64,000 nt of DNA from contig CBDFNC010000004.1 of NCBI GenBank assembly GCA_965249895.1, positions 620,001 through 684,000 of the forward strand. Reading direction: 5' to 3'. Of the stretch, positions 27,494 to 36,660 are shown piece after piece. Numbering within the stretch: position 1 is the first letter of the stretch; each line of letters starts with the position of its first letter. The notes under the pieces are model-generated. The model worked only from the letters and a program-made list of their open reading frames with translations. It ran no database searches and was not told the DNA's origin. The DNA comes from CBDFNC01 sp965249895. GTDB lineage: Bacteria > Pseudomonadota > Gammaproteobacteria > Enterobacterales > CBDFNC01. Position numbers and translations under genes: made by a program.

Positions 27494-28278
27494 TTGCTTG
27501 CTTCCATGAATTACGATGTGTTTATATTATCTGCACACAAATTTATTAAAATCCCCCTCGTTTTCTTATGTTTGAAACGATGAGGTTAGTACGCCCGATA
27601 CTACCAGATCTTTTAAAAAAAATTTCAAAAATAGTCCGCATTGGTTCAACGTTTATTACTGCGCATTGGCTAACTTTCTTTCTAACCGGTGAAAAAACTT
27701 AAATTTCTATAGGTAAGCGTGCGGTGGAGTTCTAGCCTCCACTTTTCGCTGATACAGGGGGGGGGACAATCATGCTAGCAAAACCAATGAAGCAGCCAGA
27801 TGTAACATGGCTTGGTAATTAGTACCTGACCAAGAACCCTTTATACATAGGGGCTGTAGAAGGGTTTTAAAAACGAAGATTTAGATGCTAATACGGAAAA
27901 CATCTAAAATTTGGGGCTATTTACGAAATATTATCCAAAACAAAAAAACTTCGAACCCGAATTCTGGCTGAAAGCCTTGCGCTCTCGAGATTTTTGTTCA
28001 TGTTGGGCCAGATGAGCGGCACTTGCTAGTTCATCTACTCAGAGCACCTCACCGATATTAAACTTCTTCGTAAAATAAGCTGTTTTCACTTTCTAATTTT
28101 GGCTGAGCGGTGTAAATCCCAGCCTCATCAGGCAATACAACGACATAGGTTAAATCGTCCACAGAGCCGTTCGACTAGCAAGGCTCTGTGGGCCGTTGCA
28201 AAAGCACGGATACCCTGCGGCCCAAGAGCCGGTAGTTATGGGGTAAGAGCCTTGACAGTGAAAACACTGCTTCGATAG
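27494..28278. other. 785-bp region without an intact gene
   Basis: A nine-G run lies at 27757-27765. On the minus strand, about 28058-28178, there is a coding-like stretch (VDDLTYVVVLPDEAGIYTAQ...) ending in TAA without a start, probably a gene relic of unknown family. A perfect 9-bp inverted repeat (CACAGAGCC at 28160 / GGCTCTGTG at 28182-28190) interrupts its upstream end. The stretch 27500-27700 upstream of the LeuA/CimA-like gene should contain its promoter. No RNA gene seen. Confidence 0.4.
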
Positions 28279-29004
28279 TTAACCCCGCACTAAATCAATC
28301 TTTCTTTTTCGCTTACGATTTATGCCAAGAAGACCCGCTGCAAAGATCGCCAACGATGCTGGCTCCGGTATTACAAAACTAAGAGAGTCTTCTCTTTGCC
28401 AAATGGCAGGCTTGTTGACATGTGTAGTCCAAAACTCGTCAGCGCTAGTGTGTAGGTTCACTTTAAGTTCGTAGAAGTGACCACTTTGTAAGTTAACAAC
28501 ATCTCCCTTGGATAGGGTCTTTTTAAGAATACTATTCTCCATCAAAGTGACTGCATTTTCGATACCCCATTCGCTCAAGTCGAGCTTGGCACCGTCTCCT
28601 TGAACTTCGAATGAGAATTTCCAATCTACAGCGTAGATGCCATAAACTTCACGTGGGGCGCTATCAGCTTTGAAATAAGAATGAAATGTAACCGAAAGCG
28701 AACCTGATTTATCGGATACATCGACTCTTGATTCACCTTTCACCAGGTGACGCAGGTCTGTACTTTCGTACCTACCCTCAAGTTTAACCCCTCCATTTGT
28801 AACTTCATCAATAAGGACTTTACTTACAACTTCTCCTTTATCTGGCTTATCACCCCGATAATCTTCATACCCTAAACGAAAATTATATTCATCAGACAAT
28901 ACGTTTATTACTGCCGCATTACTTAACGTTGGAACCAAGGGGGCAAAGAGCAAAAACATATGGATAAATGAATAGCCGTTATTCCCGAAATTTAATTTGC
29001 GCAT
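28279..29004 (-). CDS. PEP-CTERM sorting domain exported protein
   Basis: 241 residues from the ATG at 29004, chosen for the AGAGGGA 6 bp upstream and the signal peptide that follows (YSFIHMFLLFAPLVPTLSNA). An upstream in-frame extension to 29100 has no such support. The C-terminus is VIPEPASLAIFAAGLLGINR then a strongly basic tail, the exosortase recognition signal. The middle is a beta-rich secreted domain with several charged strands; it has no family I recognise. Probably exported and anchored or released by an exosortase encoded elsewhere. Confidence 0.82.
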   Translation of the reverse strand: MRKLNFGNNGYSFIHMFLLFAPLVPTLSNAAVINVLSDEYNFRLGYEDYRGDKPDKGEVVSKVLIDEVTNGGVKLEGRYESTDLRHLVKGESRVDVSDKSGSLSVTFHSYFKADSAPREVYGIYAVDWKFSFEVQGDGAKLDLSEWGIENAVTLMENSILKKTLSKGDVVNLQSGHFYELKVNLHTSADEFWTTHVNKPAIWQREDSLSFVIPEPASLAIFAAGLLGINRKRKRKIDLVRG

Positions 29005-29376
29005 ATAGATCCCTCTAGTTAACTTTTTAACTTTTTCGTAAAAACCTCCTCTTAACAATAATTTGGTTAAGAGGGTAATATTAATTAAATAAAGTACCAA
29101 AATATCAATAATGTGATAGGAAACTCAATATTTATGCAGAATTAAAAACAACCTCGTTGGCGAGGGCAACTATTTGGCCCTGTCTGTTGTTCAGATTGAT
29201 AGCTAATTATATCCATAAAGAACAATCTAAATAATCACCGAAGAATGTCTAAGACTTACAGTTTAGAAGACTCAACCAAAAATTTCCTAAAGCGCCCACC
29301 CAAGTCAAACCTTTCATCCGACATCGACACATTATACAAACCGGATATCGATTTACCTTCCATTACGTCGAGGATA
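29005..29376. other. Intergenic region, 372 bp, up to the IS left end
   Basis: Carries the promoter side of the PEP-CTERM gene, which is AT-rich from 29040 to 29150. It includes a small GCCAACGAGG-like inverted stretch near 29152-29170. The last 8 bp, 29369-29376, are the left copy of the IS target duplication. Confidence 0.4.
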
Positions 29377-30430
29377 GGCGCTGTTCGCAACTTCTGTTGG
29401 TACTGGCAAGTGAACTAAACTAAAAGTAACCAAATAGTGGTTTTCAACAAGATGATGGCACCCGTTCAGTTTTTCGACATGCTGTTTTCCCTTAAAGATT
29501 TGTCAGGCACCCAGCTTCGCAATCTTTCGTTTCATATTCAGAAAAGACTCGAAAAGGATGAGCTGAATCAGGCGATGGAGACCAGGGCTCTGCAGCTCGA
29601 CCACTGTATTTTTTGCGACAGCGGCAAGATCATACTCTGGGGATTCGTTGGTTATTTGCAGCGTTATCGTTGTAATGAATGTGGTAAGACATTCAATGAG
29701 TTAACCAATACACCCTTTGCTCATCTTCAGTCCAGAGATAAACTGGTGCGTTACGCTGATTGTATGGTGAATGGTGTCACGCTCAGAGCCGCAGCGGCCT
29801 CCTGTGAGATGGCGCTGTCTACGTCCTTCCGATGGCGGCACCTATTTCTTCAAGTTCCCGAACGACATAAAGCGACTCGGCTCAGCGGAATAGTCGAAGT
29901 TGACGAAACCTTCTTCAGAGAGTCTTTCAAGGGAAATCATACCATTTCACACCGCAAGTCACGCCGGCACGGTCGTATGAGCAAAGGAGAAACAGCGCTT
30001 CTGATCCCCGTTCTGATGATGTTGGACCGTTACGAAGAGGAAGCTGACTTTGTTCTGGAACACAACACAATAAAAGAGATGCACCCGTGCATGAAAGGGC
30101 GGATCATCAAAGGTTCGGTGCTATGTAAGACGGGAGCAAGGTTTACTCCTATGTAGCAGAAAAAGAAAAGCTGCAGCACAAACAGATCTTCAGCGACAAC
30201 CCGGCACACAGCCTCGAAAATGGCACGTTTCATATCCAGACACTGAACAACTACATGAGCAGGCTAAAGGGATGGATAACAAAATTTGCCGGTGTTGGAA
30301 CGGCTTATCTATGCAATTACCTGGCATGGTGGCGATTAATTTCACAGCATCGAGCGGGGACGAGAAGGGGCTGGCTGGATGAAGCACTGTCGATTTAACC
30401 AACATCCTTCACGAACAGCGCCCGAGGATA
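29369..30430 (+). mobile_element. IS1595-family insertion sequence with target site duplication
   Basis: The element proper is 29377-30422 (1046 bp). Its ends are inverted repeats of about 25 bp: both begin GGCGCTGTTCG (left end read forward, right end read on the minus strand) and both have TGTTGGT at positions 19-25, with 19 of 25 positions equal. It is flanked by a perfect 8-bp direct repeat CGAGGATA at 29369-29376 and 30423-30430. The 8-bp duplication and ~1-kb length fit IS1595. The single transposase gene is frameshifted, so the copy is probably inactive unless helped in trans. Confidence 0.9.
29452..30398 (+). pseudogene. IS1595-family transposase, frameshifted
   Basis: The N-terminal part has a zinc ribbon (CIFCDSGKIILW and RYRCNECGKTF, about residues 45-75) and the first catalytic Asp in GIVEVDETFF. 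The frame stops at 30156 after an abnormal GSVLCKTGARF. One missing base near 30127-30129 explains it: restoring an A gives CKDGSKVYSYVAEKEK, which supplies the second catalytic Asp. The other frame then continues through HIQTLNNYMSRLKGW (the Asn/Lys part of the DDNK motif) and LCNYLAWWRL to a stop at 30398. A GTG at 29437 is an alternative start. Confidence 0.82.
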
Positions 30431-30607
30431 GCTTTAACCTCCTTCAAAACACGCACAGCCAGTCACAATATCAAACACCAATAAAAATTAGGTTTCATCT
30501 TTTTGTCATTCCAGCTATTTGGGCCAAACCCAATATAAACAGTCACTTTAACTGCTGTTCTTAAGATATAATCAAGGTTTATTCCTTATTTGTGATTTGA
30601 GTCCAGT

Positions 30608-31792
30608 TTGAAATCTACTTCTGCCCCCCTTTCCCTGATCCTTATACTGGGGGCTATGGCAGGCCTGACGCCACTCGCTGTCGATATGTATTTGCCCAGT
30701 ATTCCCACAATCGCCGACGCTATGGCCGTTAATATCAGCGCAGTACAGCAAACTCTCAGCTTATTCTTGGTGGGTTTTTCTATTGGCCAATTGTTCTACG
30801 GCCCGGTGGCTGATAGTTTTGGCCGTAAACCCGTACTTATTTTCGGACTGGTCGTCTTTATTCTGGCGAGCCTGGGGTGTGCCTATACAGAAAATATTGA
30901 ACAGCTGGTAGTGCTGCGTTTTATTCAGGCCATTGGCGGTGCCGCTGGCTCTGTAATCGTAAATGCGTTGCTAAGAGACTTGTTTGAAAAAGATGCGTTT
31001 GCCAAAGTTATGTCCTTTGTCATCCTTACTATGACAGTGGCGCCCATGCTGGCGCCCTTGATCGGCGGACAAGTGCTTGTGTACGCCAATTGGCAAAGTA
31101 TCTTTTATCTGCTGGCTGTTATTGGATTATTAACACTGGCTGCGGTTTTTTGGAAAATCCCTGAAACACTGGATAAGCGTAAACGAGTTCCCATTCATCC
31201 CCTGGTGGTAATAAGAAACTACAGTAAAGTCCTCGGTCATAAAAAGAGCCTTGGTTATATGCTCACTGGGGGGTTTTCATTTGCAGGTATGTTCGTATTT
31301 ATCACTAGTTCGCCCTTCGTATATATCACGCTGTTGGATATATCCCCTAGCAACTACGGTTTCTATTTTGGCGCGAATATCGTCATGATGGCCGCAATGA
31401 CCTGGCTGAATGGCCATTGGGTGGAAGCTAAGGGGTATCCTTTTATGCTTCGCCTGGGTCTCGCAATTTTATCAATCTCGGCAATTGTGATGCTATTGGT
31501 TCAGGTGTTTTTGCCATTGCAAATATGGACCACAGTGATCCCTGTCATTTGTTATGTCGGAGTAATGAGCTTGATTGGCTCAAACTGCATGACCGGGATC
31601 TTAAACAACTTTGAGAATATGGCAGGTACTGCCTCGGCAATGACAGGTACCTTACGCTTCGGAATTGGAGCAATTGCGGGCAGTCTCACCAGCTTGTTTC
31701 ATGTGCAATCGGCGGCACCCATGACGTTGGCGATGGCTGTCTGCGCCTTACTCTCGGTGCTAAGTTATCGGTTGTTGGTCAAAACTGACTAG
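30608..31792 (+). CDS. Bcr/CflA-type MFS multidrug transporter
   Basis: 394 residues with about 12 membrane helices. The N-terminus LILILGAMAGLTPLAVDMYL and LPSIPTIADAMAV is typical of the Bcr/CflA/CmlA branch of drug:proton antiporters, as is GQLFYGPVADSFGRKPVLIF (the loop 2-3 motif, about residue 60-78). GSVIVNALLRDLF also fits. The start is a TTG with only a weak upstream site; no better codon preserves the family N-terminus. It probably exports drugs or small metabolites. It is followed by a strong terminator and converges on pssA. Confidence 0.85.
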   Translation: MKSTSAPLSLILILGAMAGLTPLAVDMYLPSIPTIADAMAVNISAVQQTLSLFLVGFSIGQLFYGPVADSFGRKPVLIFGLVVFILASLGCAYTENIEQLVVLRFIQAIGGAAGSVIVNALLRDLFEKDAFAKVMSFVILTMTVAPMLAPLIGGQVLVYANWQSIFYLLAVIGLLTLAAVFWKIPETLDKRKRVPIHPLVVIRNYSKVLGHKKSLGYMLTGGFSFAGMFVFITSSPFVYITLLDISPSNYGFYFGANIVMMAAMTWLNGHWVEAKGYPFMLRLGLAILSISAIVMLLVQVFLPLQIWTTVIPVICYVGVMSLIGSNCMTGILNNFENMAGTASAMTGTLRFGIGAIAGSLTSLFHVQSAAPMTLAMAVCALLSVLSYRLLVKTD

Positions 31793-31797
31793 AGCTT

Positions 31798-31830
31798 GAA
31801 TACTTCTGCACTTTAGTTGCAGAAGTATTC
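31798..31830. terminator. Bidirectional hairpin terminator between the Bcr-type gene and pssA
   Basis: GAATACTTCTGCA / TGCAGAAGTATTC, a perfect 13-bp stem with a 7-nt loop, 5 bp after the transporter stop and 12 bp from the end of pssA on the other strand. TTT follows on the plus strand. Confidence 0.85.
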
Positions 31831-31842
31831 TTTAACAGGTTA

Positions 31843-33195
31843 CTAGATAATTCCTTTTACCATACGATCAGCGCGAATAGCTCGCATTCGGGTCAGTAGC
31901 TTTTTCACGTGCAGCGGGTAATCCGCAATATCTTCGATATCGGTAAAGTGTTTAATTGGCCGGGCATGAGTGAGGACCTCATCTAGTTCCCGGGTTAACA
32001 CAGGCTTCAGCTGTCCACTTTGATCATTGATCAACAAGCCGTTTTCCAGATCTAACCGCCAAGCCCTTGGATTCAGGTTATTCCCGGTGATCAACAACCG
32101 CTGATCATCTGCGTAAACGCCTTTTAAGTGAAAGCTGTGATTCTCATGGCGCCATACGTTAATGTTCAGTAACCCAGCATTAACCGCTTTCTGGTGGCGC
32201 TTGGCAAATTTACGTAGGTTGATCTCATACAGGTAAGGCAAACCACCTATGGCCTTGAAATCTTCTGAAGGCGGAATATAAAAATCATTTGCAGTTTTAT
32301 CACCTACCACCATGGTGATCTCTACTCCGCGACGTAACATAGCGCTGATATCGCGGGATAAGGCAGCGGGCAAATTAAAGTAAGGAGTAAACAATACGAG
32401 CTTTTTTTGTGCGCTTTGGAAGATCTTCCGAATGGACTTATTTAGTCGGTTTCCGCGAGCACCAAAACCCAACAAAGGTGTGATCCCAAGTTGTGCAGGC
32501 TCAGCTTCATCTGGCTGAAACTGGTATTCGTTGCTCTTTAAGCTACGTCTGAAGCCGCGGTACTCAGGTTTTAACGCCGTCATGTTTGGCACCGGCCCGC
32601 GATTCAAAGGAGGTACACAAGCACTCTGCTTAAACTGGCGGTCTAAGAATCCAACAAAACTGTCGGCCAGTTTAGCACTGTGGATCAAACAATATCTGTC
32701 GTAACGGTAGCGGTCAAAATAGTGCAGATATATGTTGTTCAGGCTCGCTCCGCTGTAAAGCACGGTATCGTCGAATACAAAGCCTTTTAAATGCAATACG
32801 CCAAACAATTCACGTGTTTTCACAGGGATCCCATAAACGTCGATCCCCTCGCCCCGCTCTTGGGACAGTTGCTGATAATAGTCGGCGTTGGTCGCTTTAT
32901 CTTTGTGTCCGATCAGGCTTCTTTGTGCCCGATGAAAATCCACGAACACACATATTTCCAGCTCGGGCCGCTTCGACTTGGCATCATAGAGTGCATCCAT
33001 GATTTGACGTCCGGCTTCATCGTTTTCAAGGTAGAGAGCCGTAATATAAATACGACGTTTAGCTTGATGAATTTGTTCAAGCAGCGTAAGACGGAAAGAC
33101 TCCGCCGTATATAGAAATTTCATCGCATCAGCTGGCAAATTAATGCACGGCTGCTGCTGAAGGTAGGATAAACTTTTGTCTAAACGATCAATCAT
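31843..33195 (-). CDS. pssA: CDP-diacylglycerol--serine O-phosphatidyltransferase
   Basis: 450 residues, the length of E. coli PssA (451). It has the two phospholipase-D-type HKD motifs: HLKGFVFDDTVLYSGASLNN (about residue 135) and HLKGVYADDQRLLITGNNLN (about 355). It makes phosphatidylserine from CDP-diacylglycerol and L-serine, the first step to phosphatidylethanolamine, and acts as a peripheral membrane enzyme. It stands as a single gene between terminators. Confidence 0.93.
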   Translation of the reverse strand: MIDRLDKSLSYLQQQPCINLPADAMKFLYTAESFRLTLLEQIHQAKRRIYITALYLENDEAGRQIMDALYDAKSKRPELEICVFVDFHRAQRSLIGHKDKATNADYYQQLSQERGEGIDVYGIPVKTRELFGVLHLKGFVFDDTVLYSGASLNNIYLHYFDRYRYDRYCLIHSAKLADSFVGFLDRQFKQSACVPPLNRGPVPNMTALKPEYRGFRRSLKSNEYQFQPDEAEPAQLGITPLLGFGARGNRLNKSIRKIFQSAQKKLVLFTPYFNLPAALSRDISAMLRRGVEITMVVGDKTANDFYIPPSEDFKAIGGLPYLYEINLRKFAKRHQKAVNAGLLNINVWRHENHSFHLKGVYADDQRLLITGNNLNPRAWRLDLENGLLINDQSGQLKPVLTRELDEVLTHARPIKHFTDIEDIADYPLHVKKLLTRMRAIRADRMVKGII

Positions 33196-33325
33196 TCTTC
33201 ACAGTTATACTATTCGTTTTCCAAATGTTGCAATTATAACAGCTTTCCTCACACGAATAGAGAAACTGCTGTGATTTCAATTGGGTAATATGCTGCATAT
33301 CACACCAAATGTCTTGCCCCGACGA

Positions 33326-33352
33326 AAAACGGAACCACAAAGGCCCCGTTTT
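33326..33352 (-). terminator. Rho-independent terminator of the aminotransferase gene
   Basis: On the minus strand AAAACGGGGCC pairs with GGTTCCGTTTT over 11 bp (two G-T pairs) with a 5-nt loop, and TTTTT is at the 3' side. It lies 16 bp past the stop. Confidence 0.85.
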
Positions 33353-33368
33353 CAACAAACTAACTGGA

Positions 33369-34559
33369 TTAAATCACTTTTGCGATTGCACTACACAAAG
33401 CATCCATGTTGTTCTTTGTCATCCCAGCAACGGAAATACGACCAGATCCGACGATATACACACCGAATTCGTCTTTCAATTTAGCAACCTGCACAGGGCT
33501 TAGTCCTGAGAAAGAGAACATGCCGTTTTGACGTGTGATAAAACTGAAATCTATATTCACACCCTTTTCTTTTAAGGTTGCAACAAACAGTTCACGCATT
33601 TCCTGAATACGGTCGCGCATTTCAGCCACTTCCTGCTCCCATTCCGCATAAAGCGCTGCGTCGTTTAGGATAATGGTCACCACAGCCGCGCCATGAGCAG
33701 GTGGGTTAGAATAGTTTGCTCGGATGCCGGACTTCACTTGGCTAAACGCAGTAACAGCGGCTTCGCTGTCTTTGGCAACCAGAGTTACCGCACCAACGCG
33801 CTCATTATACAGACCCACGTTTTTTGAAAAGGAGTTGGCAACCAATAATTCCTTATTGTATTTAGTAAAAATACGCAGACCCTGAGCGTCTTCCACAATT
33901 CCTTTTGAAAATCCTTGATAAGCGAAATCGAATAGTGGGATCAGTGATTTTTCCGCGCATAATTTCGCCAGCACTTCCCACTGCTCGGCAGTTGGGTCAA
34001 TACCCGTCGGGTTATGACAACAACCGTGGAACAACACCAGGTCACCGGCTTCAGCGCTATTAAGCGACGCTACCATAGCGTCAAAATCCAGGTCTTTTGT
34101 TTCTGCGTTGTAATAGTCATAGCTGACCACTTCAAGACCTGCGGTTTTAAACACGTTACCGTGGTTAGCCCAAGTCGGGTTGCTCACCCAAATTTTATTG
34201 CTTGGTAAATGCGCAACGGCAAAGTCAGCAGCCGTGCGCAGCGCACCTGTGCCACCTGGAGCTTGAGCCGTGCAAGCGCGCTTTTGGGTTACGATGTCGT
34301 TATCAGCGCCGAACAGCAGTTTCTGAACCGCTTCGCCATATTGGGCGTTACCTTCGATGCTTAAATAGCTCTTGCTGGTTTCTTCGTCCAGCAAACGAGC
34401 TTCCGCTTTTTTAACTGTTTTTAAAATAGGGGTCTGGCCAGACTCATTTTTATAGATACCCACACCCAGATTGATTTTGTCTGCTCGTGGGTCTTTTTTA
34501 AAGGCTTCTGTTAAACCCAGGATCGGGTCGGCGGCGGCGGCAGTTACCTGTTCAAACAT
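33369..34559 (-). CDS. aspC: Aspartate/aromatic amino acid aminotransferase
   Basis: 396 residues, matching the AspC/TyrB family (E. coli AspC is 396). Key parts: INLGVGIYKNESGQTPIL near the start, GGTGALRTAADFA, HGCCHNPTGIDPT with the cofactor-binding Asn, DFAYQGFSKG, and VANSFSKNVGLYNERVGA, which holds the PLP-binding Lys (about residue 246). It transfers amino groups between aspartate or aromatic amino acids and 2-oxoglutarate. AspC and TyrB cannot be separated securely by eye; the symbol is the more likely choice. Confidence 0.88.
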   Translation of the reverse strand: MFEQVTAAAADPILGLTEAFKKDPRADKINLGVGIYKNESGQTPILKTVKKAEARLLDEETSKSYLSIEGNAQYGEAVQKLLFGADNDIVTQKRACTAQAPGGTGALRTAADFAVAHLPSNKIWVSNPTWANHGNVFKTAGLEVVSYDYYNAETKDLDFDAMVASLNSAEAGDLVLFHGCCHNPTGIDPTAEQWEVLAKLCAEKSLIPLFDFAYQGFSKGIVEDAQGLRIFTKYNKELLVANSFSKNVGLYNERVGAVTLVAKDSEAAVTAFSQVKSGIRANYSNPPAHGAAVVTIILNDAALYAEWEQEVAEMRDRIQEMRELFVATLKEKGVNIDFSFITRQNGMFSFSGLSPVQVAKLKDEFGVYIVGSGRISVAGMTKNNMDALCSAIAKVI

Positions 34560-34862
34560 CGTAATCCCTATTAATTAAATTTCAGCAAAAATGTCCAATC
34601 CGAAGTTATACCACCCCTGAAATTGCATACAAGCCTTTCCTGTCGAAATCAGCTAAATTTAACGGCTTGCGGAAACCCTTAGGAGCAAGTCGCACGGAAA
34701 CAGGGCAATGATTTAGCAATTTGTTAGCAATTCCCCTTAATTGGTTTAACGAAAAATTAAGTCATTGCTGGCAATTAGAAATATAGGGAATGGTTAAATC
34801 TGGCTTAACGGAGCGATGTTCAAAAGATATTCAGCACCCAGAAGGTGCTGAATAGAGAAGAA
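34560..34862. other. Intergenic region, 303 bp
   Basis: Between fumarase and the aminotransferase on the minus strand. It holds the fumarase terminator at 34829-34853 and presumably the aminotransferase promoter in the AT-rich 34580-34650. Nothing else seen. Confidence 0.4.
34829..34853 (-). terminator. Terminator of the fumarase gene
   Basis: ATTCAGCACC / GGTGCTGAAT, a perfect 10-bp stem with a 5-nt loop, 9 bp past the stop. On the minus strand it is followed by ATCTTTTG. Confidence 0.85.
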
Positions 34863-36389
34863 TTAGTTGCTTAATTCAGTGTCCAAATCTTCCAATTTTG
34901 CTTTCCAGATAGCTGGCCCCAGGGTATGGGCATTAGCGCCAGTGGAATCAACGGCAACTGTAACGGGCATATCCTCCACATCAAATTCGTAAATGGCTTC
35001 CATACCCAAGTCTTCAAATGCCACGACGCGAGACTTCTTGATGGCTTTTGCCACCAGATACGCCGCTCCGCCAACAGCCATCAGGTAAACTGCTTTGTGT
35101 TGCTTGATAGACTCAACCGTCGCAGGACCGCGCTCGGCTTTGCCAATCATGCCCATCAGTCCAGTTTCCTCCAACATAAAGTCAGTGAATTTATCCATAC
35201 GTGTTGACGTCGTGGGGCCTGCAGGACCAACCGCTTCATCACCTACTGCATCTACCGGACCCACGTAATAGATAAAGCGTCCGTTAAAGTCCACCCCTTC
35301 CGGCAGACCTTGACCGCTTTCAACCAGTTCTTTAATGCGCTTATGAGCTGCATCGCGACCGGTCAGGATCTTACCGGAAAGCAAGATGGTTTCACCGGTT
35401 TTCCAATCTTGAATATCCGCTTTACTCACTTCATTAACGTTAACCCGGCGAACATTTTCACCGACTTCCCAAGTGACTTCCGGCCAATCTTTCAATTTAG
35501 GGGGCGTTAGCTCAGCCGGTCCGCTGCCATCCAGGGTAAAGTGAACGTGACGGGTGGCCGCACAGTTCGGGATCATTACCACAGGTTTGGATGCCGCGTG
35601 TGTTGGGCAAGATTTGACTTTAATATCCAGCACTGTCGTCAAACCACCCAAACCTTGGGCGCCAATACCCAATTTATTAACTCTTTCCATGATATCCAAA
35701 CGAAGTTTTTCATCAGTCGTTTCTGCGCCGCGAGCTTTCAGCTCATGAATATCAACAGGCTCCATCAGGGACTCTTTGGCCATCACAGCCGCTTTTTCAG
35801 CCGTACCGCCGATACCTATACCCAACATTCCCGGTGGGCACCAGCCAGCTCCCATGGTGGGCACTGTTTTTTCTACCCAGGCCGCAACATCGTCAGACGG
35901 GTTCAACATCACCATCTTGGATTTGTTTTCCGAACCACCGCCCTTAGCGGCAACCATGACTTCAACCTGGTTACCCGCAACCATTTCTACATGGACAACG
36001 GCTGGCGTATTGTCTTTAGTATTTTTCCGCGCGCCGGCGGGATCAGCAACAACTGACGCTCGCAGTGGGTTTTCCGGCGCCAAATACCCTTTGCGAACAC
36101 CTGCATCAATCATTTGCTGAACAGTAAGGTCGGTTTCCCACTTAACATCCATGCCAATCTTGACAAACGCCGTGACTATGCCGGTATCCTGGCATATAGG
36201 TCGATGGCCTTCCGCAGACATACGAGAGTTAATCAGGATTTGTGCAATGGCATCTTTCGCAGCTTTGCTCTCTTCCTTGTTGTAAGCCTCTTCCATGGCT
36301 TTGACAAAGTCCAGCGGATGGTAGTAGGAGATGTACTGCAGTGCATCAGCCACACTGTCGATTAGATCATCTTTACGAATGACACTCAT
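34863..36389 (-). CDS. Class I fumarate hydratase (Fe-S)
   Basis: 508 residues of the class I, iron-sulfur fumarase family. Cluster and active-site blocks: RPICQDTGIVTAFVKIGMDV (first Cys), GAGWCPPGMLGIGIGG (second), VLDIKVKSCPTHAASKPVVM (third), and the C-terminal beta domain with LLSGKILTGRDAAHKR and VGPAGPTTSTRMDKFTD. It interconverts fumarate and malate in the TCA cycle. Corresponds to FumA/FumB of E. coli. Its upstream region carries unusual repeats. Confidence 0.93.
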   Translation of the reverse strand: MSVIRKDDLIDSVADALQYISYYHPLDFVKAMEEAYNKEESKAAKDAIAQILINSRMSAEGHRPICQDTGIVTAFVKIGMDVKWETDLTVQQMIDAGVRKGYLAPENPLRASVVADPAGARKNTKDNTPAVVHVEMVAGNQVEVMVAAKGGGSENKSKMVMLNPSDDVAAWVEKTVPTMGAGWCPPGMLGIGIGGTAEKAAVMAKESLMEPVDIHELKARGAETTDEKLRLDIMERVNKLGIGAQGLGGLTTVLDIKVKSCPTHAASKPVVMIPNCAATRHVHFTLDGSGPAELTPPKLKDWPEVTWEVGENVRRVNVNEVSKADIQDWKTGETILLSGKILTGRDAAHKRIKELVESGQGLPEGVDFNGRFIYYVGPVDAVGDEAVGPAGPTTSTRMDKFTDFMLEETGLMGMIGKAERGPATVESIKQHKAVYLMAVGGAAYLVAKAIKKSRVVAFEDLGMEAIYEFDVEDMPVTVAVDSTGANAHTLGPAIWKAKLEDLDTELSN

Positions 36390-36475
36390 GGTTTTATAGC
36401 CTCACTTGAATTCGATCTCTTAAGAGATCTTTGCTTCCAATAGCGCTTTTACATTACGGCGCTTTATAGTTTTGT

Positions 36476-36515
36476 GCGTTGATATCTCTGTGCAAAGCGC
36501 AACAGATATCAACGC
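36476..36515. repeat. Long hairpin in the fumarase/pabB intergenic region
   Basis: GCGTTGATATCT and AGATATCAACGC form a perfect 12-bp inverted repeat with a 16-nt loop. It is part of a wider repeat-rich block, 36421-36620, between divergent genes. Confidence 0.6.
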
Positions 36516-36617
36516 ATTAATATTTTGGCAACGGCATGATACCTGAGCGAACAGTGCCACCGGTATCAGCGCATTAATATTTTTAGCGACATTATGATAC
36601 TCTTGCGCGCGCAGCGC
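36505..36617. repeat. Imperfect tandem repeat, 57-bp period
   Basis: GATATCAACGCATTAATATT at 36505 recurs as GGTATCAGCGCATTAATATT at 36562, and similarity continues through CATGATACC versus TATGATACT. Two units. Confidence 0.65.
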
Positions 36618-36660
36618 TGCTACCCAGCAAACTAAAAACTGTGTGTCTTACGGAATTTGA

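Noticed and set aside
29452..30398. Programmed frameshifting in the IS transposase
   Set aside because: No slippery heptamer or downstream structure at 30120-30135, and IS1595 elements normally use one frame; a simple one-base deletion that restores the CKDGS motif is a better explanation.
35541..36056. 171-codon plus-strand frame opposite the fumarase gene
   Set aside because: Antisense shadow of a strongly conserved enzyme; no ribosome site.
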